This document shows positions 15,994-22,590 of a DNA stretch of 64,000 nucleotides, piece after piece. Each line of letters opens with the position of its first letter. Within the stretch, counting starts at the first letter, position 1. The DNA comes from Haloglomus salinum (GTDB taxonomy: Archaea > Halobacteriota > Halobacteria > Halobacteriales > Haloarculaceae), in the NCBI RefSeq assembly GCF_024298825.1, contig NZ_CP101153.1, forward strand, positions 3,410,001 through 3,474,000, written 5' to 3'. The position numbers were made by a program, and so were the translations under genes. The notes below the pieces were generated by a model. It had not been told where the DNA came from and did not search any database. It saw only the letters and a program-made list of their open reading frames with translations.

Positions 15994-17322
15994 ATGCCCT
16001 CCAGACGCGCCCTCCTGCGGAGCGGTGCCGTCGCCGCGGCGGCCGGTCTCGCCGGCTGTTCGGCGCTGGCCGACGACGACTCCGTCCCGCTCCCCGACGC
16101 GACGCCCGGCCCCGACGACTGGCCCACGGACGGCTACGACCAGCGGAACTCCCGGTACAACGTGGGCGCCTCCCCGCCCGCCAGCGAGCCGACCCCGCGC
16201 TGGTCCCGCGAGTTCCTGTTCTGCCACGACCCCGTCGTCCGCGGGACGCGAGTCGTCCTGAACACCGGCACCGAGAACCGCGAGTACACGGTCGGACTTC
16301 GTGCGACAGACGGCGAGACGGTCTGGCGCTCGGAATCCGAACCGTGGGGCTATCCGACACCGACGCTCGGCGCGAAGCGGGCGTACGTCACCGGTCCGGA
16401 CTGCGCGTTCGGTGTCGACCTCGCCACGGGCGCGGAGACGTGGCGGGGGGACCCGTGCGAGGGCGCCAACACCGCGAGCGGGACCGTCGCCGACGGGCGC
16501 CTCTACCTGGAGTACGGTGGCTACTTCTCGGCGCTGGACGCGACGGGGAAGCGCCGGTGGGCGACCAGCCACGAGGCCCGCGCGAACCCCGCGGTCGTCG
16601 GCGACACCGCCTACGTCGCGACGGCGTTCGCCGTCGCGGCCCTGGACCTGACCGCGACCGCCCGGGAGTGGCCGTGGCAGGACCCGGACGGCGACACGCC
16701 CGCACACGCCGACCGGCAGGCCGCCCGGACGTGGCAGGAACCACCGGACTCGAGTCTCGTCGGCCCGCGCTACTACCACTCGCCGGCCGTCTCCGACTCG
16801 CTGGTGTTCGCGACGGCCACGAACAGGGACGACCGCGCGGGCGGGGCCCTCCGGGTGCTCGACCGCTCGACCGGGGAGGAGCGGTGGTCGGTGGCCTCGC
16901 CCCCGGACCGCGCCCCGGGCGAGGAGCGCCGCGAGGCGCCCGACCCCGTGAGCGAACCCGTGCCGCCGGTCGTGACCGACGACCTCGTCATCACCGGGCT
17001 GGGCGACCGGCAGGTGCTGGCGCTGGACCACGGCGGCGATATCCAGTGGACCCGGTCGCTCGACCACAGCGTGACCGAACTCGCCGGGGCGGGCGACACC
17101 GTCCTCGCCGTGACGCACGACCGCGATATCGAACGGACGGGCGCGGGTCACGGCGGTGTGGTCGCCCTCGGTCTCGAATCGGGTAGTCGGCGCTGGTCGC
17201 TCGGATTCGATGACCACGTCTCCGGACTGGTCGCCGCCGGCGGGTCGGTGTACGCGACGGTCGTCGCCGACCGACAGGCGGACGGCGATGTCGTCCGCGA
17301 GCGGCTGGTCGCGCTCTCCTGA
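15994..17322 (+). CDS. PQQ-binding-like beta-propeller lipoprotein, Tat-exported
   Basis: A 442-aa extracytoplasmic protein. It starts with a twin-arginine signal and lipobox (RRALLRSGAVAAAAGLAGC), so it is probably anchored by lipid at Cys. The mature part has repeated propeller blades, for example VGLRATDGETVWRSES, GVDLATGAETWRGDP and LRVLDRSTGEERWSVASP, each with the A/G-x-D-x-x-T/G-x-x-x-W pattern of PQQ-enzyme repeats. No catalytic residues for a dehydrogenase are evident, so a scaffold or binding role is more likely. The 185 bases upstream include an A/T-rich patch (15830-15905) with no gene. Confidence 0.87.
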   Translation: MPSRRALLRSGAVAAAAGLAGCSALADDDSVPLPDATPGPDDWPTDGYDQRNSRYNVGASPPASEPTPRWSREFLFCHDPVVRGTRVVLNTGTENREYTVGLRATDGETVWRSESEPWGYPTPTLGAKRAYVTGPDCAFGVDLATGAETWRGDPCEGANTASGTVADGRLYLEYGGYFSALDATGKRRWATSHEARANPAVVGDTAYVATAFAVAALDLTATAREWPWQDPDGDTPAHADRQAARTWQEPPDSSLVGPRYYHSPAVSDSLVFATATNRDDRAGGALRVLDRSTGEERWSVASPPDRAPGEERREAPDPVSEPVPPVVTDDLVITGLGDRQVLALDHGGDIQWTRSLDHSVTELAGAGDTVLAVTHDRDIERTGAGHGGVVALGLESGSRRWSLGFDDHVSGLVAAGGSVYATVVADRQADGDVVRERLVALS

Positions 17323-17414
17323 GTACGGCGCCCGACATCACGCCGCCGTCGTGGGATAAACGTGCCCCGACCCACGGGGGTAACTACTTCAGTGCAGCGT
17401 CCCCCCAGCGGGGT

Positions 17415-19115
17415 ATGAGCGATGACTACACCGGCGCGGACCTGTTCGTGGACGCGCTCGAACAGTACGGCGTCGAACACGTCTTCGGCAACCCCGGCAC
17501 GACCGAGCTTCCGGTGATGGAGGCCCTCTCGCACAGCGACCTGGAGTACGTCCTCGGCCTGCAGGAGGATATCGCGGTCGGGATGGCGGCGGGCTACGCC
17601 CAGACGCGCCGCTACCACGCACACCACGACCCCTCGGTGAATCCGGTCGGCGTCGTCAACCTCCACATCACGCCCGGCCTCGCCCACGGGACCGGGAACA
17701 TCTTCAACGCGGAGTTCTCCGGCGCGCCGCTGGTCGTCACGGCCGGCAACCACGAGCTCGACTTCCGCCACGAGGAGCCGCTGCTGGACGGTGACCTCGA
17801 GCAGCTCGTCGACCAGTTCTGCAAGGACTCGGCCGAGGTGACCGATATCGACGCACTGCCGCTGCTCCTGCGTCGCGCGATGCGGACCGCGCTGACGCCG
17901 CCGACGGGGCCGGTCTTCCTCGGCCTCCCGGTCGACGTCATGATGGAGGAGACAGACGACGACCCGCTCCAGCTGGGCGAGATTCCCGACGCCGGTGCGG
18001 GCGACCCGACGCAGATCGACAGGGCGGCCGACCAGCTCGTCGAGGCCGACGAGCCCGTGCTCGTGCTGGGTGACCACGTCGCCCGTGCCGGACGCGACGC
18101 CGTGGAGGCAGCGGTCGACCTCGCCGAGGCAAGCGGCGCGCGCGTCCACGGCGAGATTCTCGCCAGCGAAGCCAACTTCCCGACCGACCACGAACAGTGG
18201 GTCTCCTTCGTGGGCACCGGCGAGAACATCGCGAAGATGCTGATGGACACCGATACCATCGCGTTCGTCGGCTGCTCGACGCACACGACGCTGCTCAAAC
18301 ACGAGAGCCCACTGCTGGACGAGGACACAACGGCCATCCACGTCACGCCGGATGCCCACGAACTGGGGAAGAACTACCACGTCGACGCCGGCGTCCTGGG
18401 CGACCCCGGACGCGTGATGACCCAGCTCGCCGAGAAACTCGAGGACCGGCTCGACGAGGAGACTCGACAGGAGCGTGTCGATAACGTCGTCAACACGAAG
18501 GAGATGCTGGCGGGCACGATGCAGCAACTCGGCGAGGACCCGACGCCCGAGGGCGACACGCGCGCCTCGAAGGCCGACCTCGTGGACACGATGAGCGAGG
18601 TGCTCGACGTGGAGAACACCCACATCGTCGACGAGGGTGTCACCTCGAAGTTCGCGCTGCTGACGCGCTACGAGCTGCAGCCCGAGTCGTTCGTTGCGAC
18701 GAAGGGTGGTGGGCTCGGCTACGGGCTCCCCGCCAGCGTCGGCGCCGCGCTCGCCGAGGAGCAGACCGACGACCCGCGCGACGTAATCGGCTACATCGGC
18801 GACGGCTCCTACCTCTACTACCCCAACTCGATGTACACCGCGGCGGCGCTCGACCTCGACCTGACGGTCGTCGTCCCGGACAACCGCAACTACCGCATCC
18901 TCAAGGACAACACGCTGGAGATGATGGGCGGCACGGAGGAGGACTACGAGTTCGTCGGGATGGACTTCGACCCGCACGTCGACATCCCGAAGAACGCCGA
19001 GAGCCACGGGGCTCGGGGCCGGCTGGTCGAGACGCCCGAGGAGATCGCCCCGGCGCTGGAGGCGGCGCTCGACGCCGACGGTCCGGACGTGCTGGACATC
19101 CTCGTCCACGACTGA
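17415..19115 (+). CDS. Thiamine-diphosphate-dependent decarboxylase, benzoylformate-decarboxylase-like
   Basis: A 566-aa ThDP enzyme that probably decarboxylates a 2-oxo acid to an aldehyde or makes an acyloin. The N-terminal domain has VFGNPGTTELPVMEAL, the cofactor-activating Glu51 in LQEDIAVGMAAGYAQ, and NLHITPGLAHGTGN with His84. The first and third match the benzoylformate decarboxylase pattern better than acetolactate synthase. The ThDP/Mg motif GDGSYLYYP starts at Gly462 and continues to VVVPDNRNYRIL. An FAD-type central domain is not evident. It is 88 bases upstream of a zinc alcohol dehydrogenase that could act on the aldehyde product. Confidence 0.85.
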   Translation: MSDDYTGADLFVDALEQYGVEHVFGNPGTTELPVMEALSHSDLEYVLGLQEDIAVGMAAGYAQTRRYHAHHDPSVNPVGVVNLHITPGLAHGTGNIFNAEFSGAPLVVTAGNHELDFRHEEPLLDGDLEQLVDQFCKDSAEVTDIDALPLLLRRAMRTALTPPTGPVFLGLPVDVMMEETDDDPLQLGEIPDAGAGDPTQIDRAADQLVEADEPVLVLGDHVARAGRDAVEAAVDLAEASGARVHGEILASEANFPTDHEQWVSFVGTGENIAKMLMDTDTIAFVGCSTHTTLLKHESPLLDEDTTAIHVTPDAHELGKNYHVDAGVLGDPGRVMTQLAEKLEDRLDEETRQERVDNVVNTKEMLAGTMQQLGEDPTPEGDTRASKADLVDTMSEVLDVENTHIVDEGVTSKFALLTRYELQPESFVATKGGGLGYGLPASVGAALAEEQTDDPRDVIGYIGDGSYLYYPNSMYTAAALDLDLTVVVPDNRNYRILKDNTLEMMGGTEEDYEFVGMDFDPHVDIPKNAESHGARGRLVETPEEIAPALEAALDADGPDVLDILVHD

Positions 19116-19203
19116 CGGCTCCCGGCTCGGTCCGACCGCGCGACAAGAACCGTCCCCGCATGGGAGGCCACAGCTTCTCGCCGCTACCCCGGAACCCGCG
19201 TCC

Positions 19204-20205
19204 ATGCGTGCTGCACGCTTCCATCCCGGTGACGGATTACGTATCGAGGATATCGAGCGACCGGACGTCGGCCCCGGCGAGCTACTGGTCGAGGTCGCCG
19301 CCTGCGGGGTCTGTCACTCCGACCTCCACCTGCTCGACGGTGACCTGCCGATTCCCCGCCCGACGACGCTCGGGCACGAGGTCGCCGGCACGGTCGTCGA
19401 GACCGGCGACGGCGTCTCGACCGCGGAAGGGACCGATATCGCTGTTTTCGGTGGCTGGGGCTGTGGTGCCTGTGCCGTCTGTGACCGGGGCGAAGACCAG
19501 CTCTGCAACCTCTCGAACTGGCTCGGCATCGGGAACGACGGCGGCTACGCCGAGTACCTTCGGGTGCCGACCGAGAAGTACGTGCTCCCACTGGACGGGC
19601 TCGACCCGGAGACGGCCGCGCCGCTGACCGACGCCGCACTCACGCCGTACCGCGCGGTCCGGCAGGCGGGAGACCTGACGCCGGCCGATACGGTCGTCTG
19701 TATCGGCATCGGTGGACTCGGGCAGTTCGGCGTCCAGTTCGCCGCGATGACCGGTGCACAGGTCGTCGCGGTCGACGTAGACGAGACGAAACTCGACCGC
19801 GCGGTCGAACTCGGCGCGGACGCGACCGTGAACGCCAGCGAGGCGCGCGTCCCGTCGGCCATCAGCAGCGTGGCAGCCGGGGAGGTGACGGCCGTCCTCG
19901 ACTTCGTCGGCGCCGACGACACCCTCCAGTGGGCCTCCAACGCGCTCGGCGTCGGCGGCCACCTCGTCCTCGCGGGTATCGGGGGCGGCGCCATTGACTT
20001 CTCGTGGAACCCGCTTGCGGGCCAGGAGCTGACCTACCGGACGGTGCAGTGGGGGAGCGTGCCCGAACTCCGCGAGGTGCTGACCGTCGCGCGCCGGGGC
20101 GACCTCGACGTACGCACCGAGCCCGTCGGCTTCGACGACCTGCAGGCGACCCTGGACCGCCTGCGCGCGGGCGATGTCGAGACCCGGGCCGTACTGAGGC
20201 CGTGA
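19204..20205 (+). CDS. Zinc-dependent alcohol dehydrogenase (MDR family)
   Basis: A 333-aa NAD(P)-dependent medium-chain dehydrogenase. Catalytic zinc ligands are Cys37 in CGVCHSDLHLLDG and the GHE in TTLGHEVAG. The structural zinc lobe GWGCGACAVCDRGEDQLC is intact. The Rossmann motif is VCIGIGGLGQFGVQFA, and the acidic DVDETK after the second strand suggests NAD preference. It follows the ThDP decarboxylase on the same strand, so oxidation or reduction of its aldehyde product is plausible. Confidence 0.92.
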   Translation: MRAARFHPGDGLRIEDIERPDVGPGELLVEVAACGVCHSDLHLLDGDLPIPRPTTLGHEVAGTVVETGDGVSTAEGTDIAVFGGWGCGACAVCDRGEDQLCNLSNWLGIGNDGGYAEYLRVPTEKYVLPLDGLDPETAAPLTDAALTPYRAVRQAGDLTPADTVVCIGIGGLGQFGVQFAAMTGAQVVAVDVDETKLDRAVELGADATVNASEARVPSAISSVAAGEVTAVLDFVGADDTLQWASNALGVGGHLVLAGIGGGAIDFSWNPLAGQELTYRTVQWGSVPELREVLTVARRGDLDVRTEPVGFDDLQATLDRLRAGDVETRAVLRP

Positions 20206-20265
20206 CCCGCCGACCGAACGCCTGCGAGACGGTAGGTTGAAGCGTTCCCGCACGCAGGCTGGGGT

Positions 20266-20397
20266 ATGAACCTCCAGGATTTCGACCACCCGACCTGGTT
20301 CACGGCCGCCGGGACGCTCGTCAGCTACACCGTCATCCTCCTGGCGATGTTCGTCCTGCTGTTCGTCGTGCCGTACGCCATCTTCCTCGCCATCTGA
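20266..20397 (+). CDS. 43-aa single-helix membrane protein
   Basis: Short gene starting MNLQDFDHPTWFTAAGTL and continuing as one strongly hydrophobic helix (VSYTVILLAMFVLLFVVPYAIFLAI in pieces) to the C-terminus. It has a good ATG and stop, and follows ADH by 60 bases. It ends four bases before the convergent PLD remnant. Function unknown; a partner of a membrane complex is one possibility. Confidence 0.7.
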   Translation: MNLQDFDHPTWFTAAGTLVSYTVILLAMFVLLFVVPYAIFLAI

Positions 20398-20401
20398 ACA
20401 G

Positions 20402-20645
20402 TCACCAGCCGACCCGCTCGTTCTCGCCGACGCTCGCTCCCGAGCGCTGCTCGAACTCGAACCGACCGGCCAGCCACAGTCCACTCCCTACGGCAGCACC
20501 CAGCGCGACCAGCAGCCCGACCGGGAGCCGCCACGCGCCGCCGCGCCAGTCCGCCCGGAAGACGCGCCCGAAGTAGCGCGCTGCACCCTCGCTCCGTAGC
20601 GCGAGCGCGACCTCGCGGTTCTCCCGGACCGAGTGGTTGTTCCAG
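20402..20645 (-). pseudogene. C-terminal fragment of the phospholipase D-family gene cut by the integrative element
   Basis: About 80 codons in the minus frame, from NNHSVRENREVALAL through RVFRADWRGG and a C-terminal membrane helix (LPVGLLVALGAAVGSGLWLAG) to the stop at 20402. NNHSVRENRE is the sequence expected immediately after the second HKD motif, and the matching upstream part ends GSMNWN at 29,697. Joining both through tgttccag restores one frame. An ATG at 20692 inside the element keeps this fragment open (96 aa), but it is unlikely to be functional. Confidence 0.88.
20638..20645. other. attL core candidate
   Basis: tgttccag, identical to 29689-29696. The host PLD frame runs up to it from the left and resumes after the right copy. 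A 7-bp inverted repeat around one base (cagattc/gaatctg, 20645-20659) lies just inside. Confidence 0.75.
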
Positions 20646-20656
20646 CAGATTCGGAA

Positions 20657-20666
20657 TCTGTTAATA
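20657..20666. repeat. Left copy of a 10-bp direct repeat, possible recombinase arm site
   Basis: tctgttaata, repeated at 29667-29676 inside the right end in the same orientation, 11-12 bases from each att core. Using it as the crossover would not restore the host gene, so an arm or accessory binding site is more likely. Confidence 0.5.
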
Positions 20667-21557
20667 TCAGAACGGGTAGATTGGGCCTCCACTTAGATCA
20701 AAGTGGAAGTGGAGGGCATTACGGACTAATTCCCTGTCGCTCGCCTTCGGGTTTGCCTCTCTTTCCATTTCGACAGCAGTAGTTTGCTTGAGTTGTTGCC
20801 ATGTCTGAACGACCCTTTCCCCTGCGTCCGTTAGTTCATACTCTACATCATTGCCGACAGCAACGTTTTCAGTTTCTCGGGTAGCTAACCCACGGTCTAC
20901 GAACTCGCGGTAAGCGAAGGAACCCCACGCCTCCTTATCATTAATCCGGCGTCCAGAGAGCGAGCACGGCCCATTCTCGGCAATGTGCTCCAATATCTCC
21001 GGGCCTCCTCCGTTGTTAATGATGGCCATTAGTCCCTCCTGTTGTTCTTTTCGCTTCTCAAATTCGCTCCGGATTGTATCGGCTCCAAGGCCTCTATTGT
21101 TCGCTTTAGCACGGACGACACCACTACTGAATCCGGCAGTCGCCCGGTCAACGTTTTCGTACAGGTGTGAGGTTGCGTCTTGTAGCTCCTCGTACTCCGA
21201 TTGTAGATTGTCATTCTCTGCGATTTCGATTAGCGAATCTACGGCGTCTCGGAGTTGTTCTAGTTCAGATTGGACCGCGGGCAGAGTTTGTGTTGACCAC
21301 TGCTTCGAGTCTATTGATTCATCTCGGAACATGAAAAGCTGGATAGCGCGGAGGTCAACAGTCATCCCAAAGAGGACACTACGCATCCCCTCGATGCTCG
21401 TCACCTCGTTCTTGATGCGAGACTTAGCCTTCGCATTTTCACCTGAAAAGTCATCAGCATATTCGACAGGATAGCAGTCACTATCCGCCAGATAGGCACG
21501 TTCATTCTTCTGCAGGAATCCGCCATCACGTTCATTACCTGTGGGAGGGGTGGCCAT
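20667..21557 (-). CDS. Leftward regulator-like protein of the element (winged-helix C-terminus)
   Basis: A 296-aa protein. The N-terminus (GGFLQKNERAYLADSD...KAKSRIKNEV) resembles the FL-x-ER-x-L/R-x-R-I-x-N opening I recall from haloarchaeal element-encoded regulators. Residues about 85-190 are helical, partly coiled-coil (LPAVQSELEQLRDAVDSLIEIAEN). Residues about 195-265 look like a winged helix (ILEHIAENGPCSLSG...FVDRGLATRET...YELTDAGERVVQTW). It is the only large gene facing left, ends 22 bases from attL, and starts next to a palindrome. An immunity-type repressor is a reasonable inference; no homologue is certain. Confidence 0.6.
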   Translation of the reverse strand: MATPPTGNERDGGFLQKNERAYLADSDCYPVEYADDFSGENAKAKSRIKNEVTSIEGMRSVLFGMTVDLRAIQLFMFRDESIDSKQWSTQTLPAVQSELEQLRDAVDSLIEIAENDNLQSEYEELQDATSHLYENVDRATAGFSSGVVRAKANNRGLGADTIRSEFEKRKEQQEGLMAIINNGGGPEILEHIAENGPCSLSGRRINDKEAWGSFAYREFVDRGLATRETENVAVGNDVEYELTDAGERVVQTWQQLKQTTAVEMEREANPKASDRELVRNALHFHFDLSGGPIYPF

Positions 21558-21558
21558 G

Positions 21559-21591
21559 TGTCCGCATATACGGACAATATCGTTATAAAGA
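21559..21591 (-). promoter_or_regulatory. Palindromic operator and TATA box of the leftward regulator
   Basis: TGTCCG (21559-21564) and CGGACA (21571-21576) form a perfect 6-bp inverted repeat around catata. It starts one base upstream of the ATG at 21557. A minus-strand TATA box (tttataac, 21582-21591) is about 27 bases from that ATG, so the transcript is leaderless and the palindrome covers the initiation site. A bound protein there would block initiation. Confidence 0.65.
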
Positions 21592-21615
21592 CTTTGGTGG
21601 GTATGGCGCTTAGGA

Positions 21616-21741
21616 ATGCATAGGAAGCTCCCTGCGACGGGGTGCGACTGGCCTCAGGAAACCCCCTGGGGCAACGAGGCGGCCGGCAATGCCGAGATCA
21701 ACCGGGCCACCGTCTCCGTGGCCGCCCCTCGGTCCCCGTAG
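21616..21741 (+). other. Folded GC-rich segment with a 41-codon frame; possible 3' relic of an IS1341-type tnpB/omega-RNA
   Basis: Nested complements are visible: acgggg 21637-21642 with ccccgt 21734-21739, then cgaggcggcc 21675-21684 with 21720-21731, and ggccac 21705-21710 competing with gtggcc 21718-21723. One frame reads KLPATGCDWPQETPWGNEA to a TAG at 21741 and is open upstream without a good start. The residue style recalls C-terminal tails of haloarchaeal TnpB proteins, whose 3' ends overlap guide-RNA scaffolds, but I cannot confirm it. No remaining tnpB body is present. Confidence 0.35.
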
Positions 21742-21994
21742 GTAGTGTGCTGGTTGGTTGGTCGTCGATGAATCGCTTTTCGGAGGGTAGGGAACGAGTG
21801 TATATGCAAACGCCTGGCCAAACTAGGTTCAGTCGATGCTACCCCACAGGTGCGAGACAAACCGCGCTATGTGAGGACGGAGTGACGCCCGTGGCCGCTC
21901 GACTAAACCTTAGCAGACGTAGCCCTCGAATCCATCCGGGAGAGGGGGCTAAGTTGGTTTCGTGTTTCAGAGATTTTACGATTACAACCTAATC
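21742..21994. other. Rest of the 437-base gene-free region; second folded RNA candidate
   Basis: No credible protein gene. A long stem pairs 21823-21836 (ctaggttcagtcga) with 21899-21913, with one bulge and one mismatch, enclosing about 60 bases. Adjacent is a second hairpin, 21920-21927 with 21942-21951. A TATA-like gattttacg (21972-21980) may serve the RHH gene at 21995. It is not a canonical tRNA. Confidence 0.5.
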
Positions 21995-22117
21995 ATGAGC
22001 ACAAGAAACACTACAACGATTGAGATTAGCCGAGAGAATTGGCAACAGCTCAATTCGAGAAAGGAAAAGCCGGGCGAGTCATTCGATACGGTGGTTACTC
22101 GCCTGCTTGACGACTGA
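21995..22117 (+). CDS. Small ribbon-helix-helix-like protein (40 aa)
   Basis: Translation reads MSTRNTTTIEISRENWQQL, then NSRKEKPGESFDTVVTRLLDD. The pattern of a short beta-strand (TTTIEIS), a helix and a second helix (SFDTVVTRLL) is typical of haloarchaeal RHH or antitoxin-like proteins that bind DNA as dimers. No toxin gene sits beside it, so it may instead be a copy-number or transcription regulator. First gene of the rightward train. Confidence 0.65.
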   Translation: MSTRNTTTIEISRENWQQLNSRKEKPGESFDTVVTRLLDD

Positions 22118-22226
22118 GTTTATAGAACGCCCGGCAGTGGCACCGAGCTACCAAACCGAGCCACTGTATCCGGGCGAGATTAGCGCAGGGAACGGCCCTG
22201 CGTTCTATGAATATCTGATTATACTA

Positions 22227-22424
22227 ATGAAGCAAACGAATCAGCGAGGAGTTGCATCGAACGGTAAACCACGAGCGACGGTTCACCAGGCCGGCGGCGA
22301 GGTTGTGGGTGCTGCTCTCTTCCTCGGGAGTGAGGAGCTTCGAGAGTTGGGCGTTGCCGGTGCCGACCGCGTGCGCTATCACATTGAGAACGGCGAGGTG
22401 CAGGTGCTAGTAGAAGATGAATGA
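22227..22424 (+). CDS. Small AbrB-like or beta-rich protein (65 aa)
   Basis: Translation starts MKQTNQRGVASNGKPRATVH and ends RVRYHIENGEVQVLVEDE. The alternating beta pattern with GAALFLGSEELRELGVAGADRV resembles a swapped-hairpin AbrB-type DNA-binding fold, which is inference only. ATG 22227 is preferred to the long upstream frame, which overlaps the RHH gene and lacks coding character. Its stop overlaps the next start. Confidence 0.55.
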   Translation: MKQTNQRGVASNGKPRATVHQAGGEVVGAALFLGSEELRELGVAGADRVRYHIENGEVQVLVEDE

Positions 22425-22590
22425 GAGAGAGGAAGACGGAGACGGTTGGGGGCCGTCTAGTCGTTATAACGATTCCGTGACGGGTAACACTTTCGGATTG
22501 TTCTGTGCCCGTGACTGGAAACAAGCGGTAGTGTATCACGACGGCGTGCCTCTCTGCCGGACCCACGCGAAAAGCTACGGGGTGATTTAG
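22417..22590 (+). CDS. Small Cys/His protein (57 aa)
   Basis: Starts MNEREEDGDGWGPSSRYND in an 8-base overlap with the previous gene and stops directly at the primase ATG. Residues GLFCARDWKQAVVYHDGVPLCRTHAKSYG give a Cys-x-n-CxxH pattern that could bind zinc. The tight coupling with the primase on the 3' side supports it as real. Function unknown. Confidence 0.6.
   Translation: MNEREEDGDGWGPSSRYNDSVTGNTFGLFCARDWKQAVVYHDGVPLCRTHAKSYGVI

Noticed and set aside
20402-20692. Independent 96-aa gene
   Set aside because: All but its first ~16 residues are the C-terminus of the interrupted PLD protein; the ATG is supplied by the element by chance.
21823-21951. tRNA gene at the element's left region
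   Set aside because: The hairpin with cgaatcc looks like a T-arm, but there is no acceptor, D-arm or anticodon arm of correct size.
21995-22424. Toxin-antitoxin pair
   Set aside because: The 40-aa RHH-like protein resembles an antitoxin, but the next gene is not a recognisable toxin.
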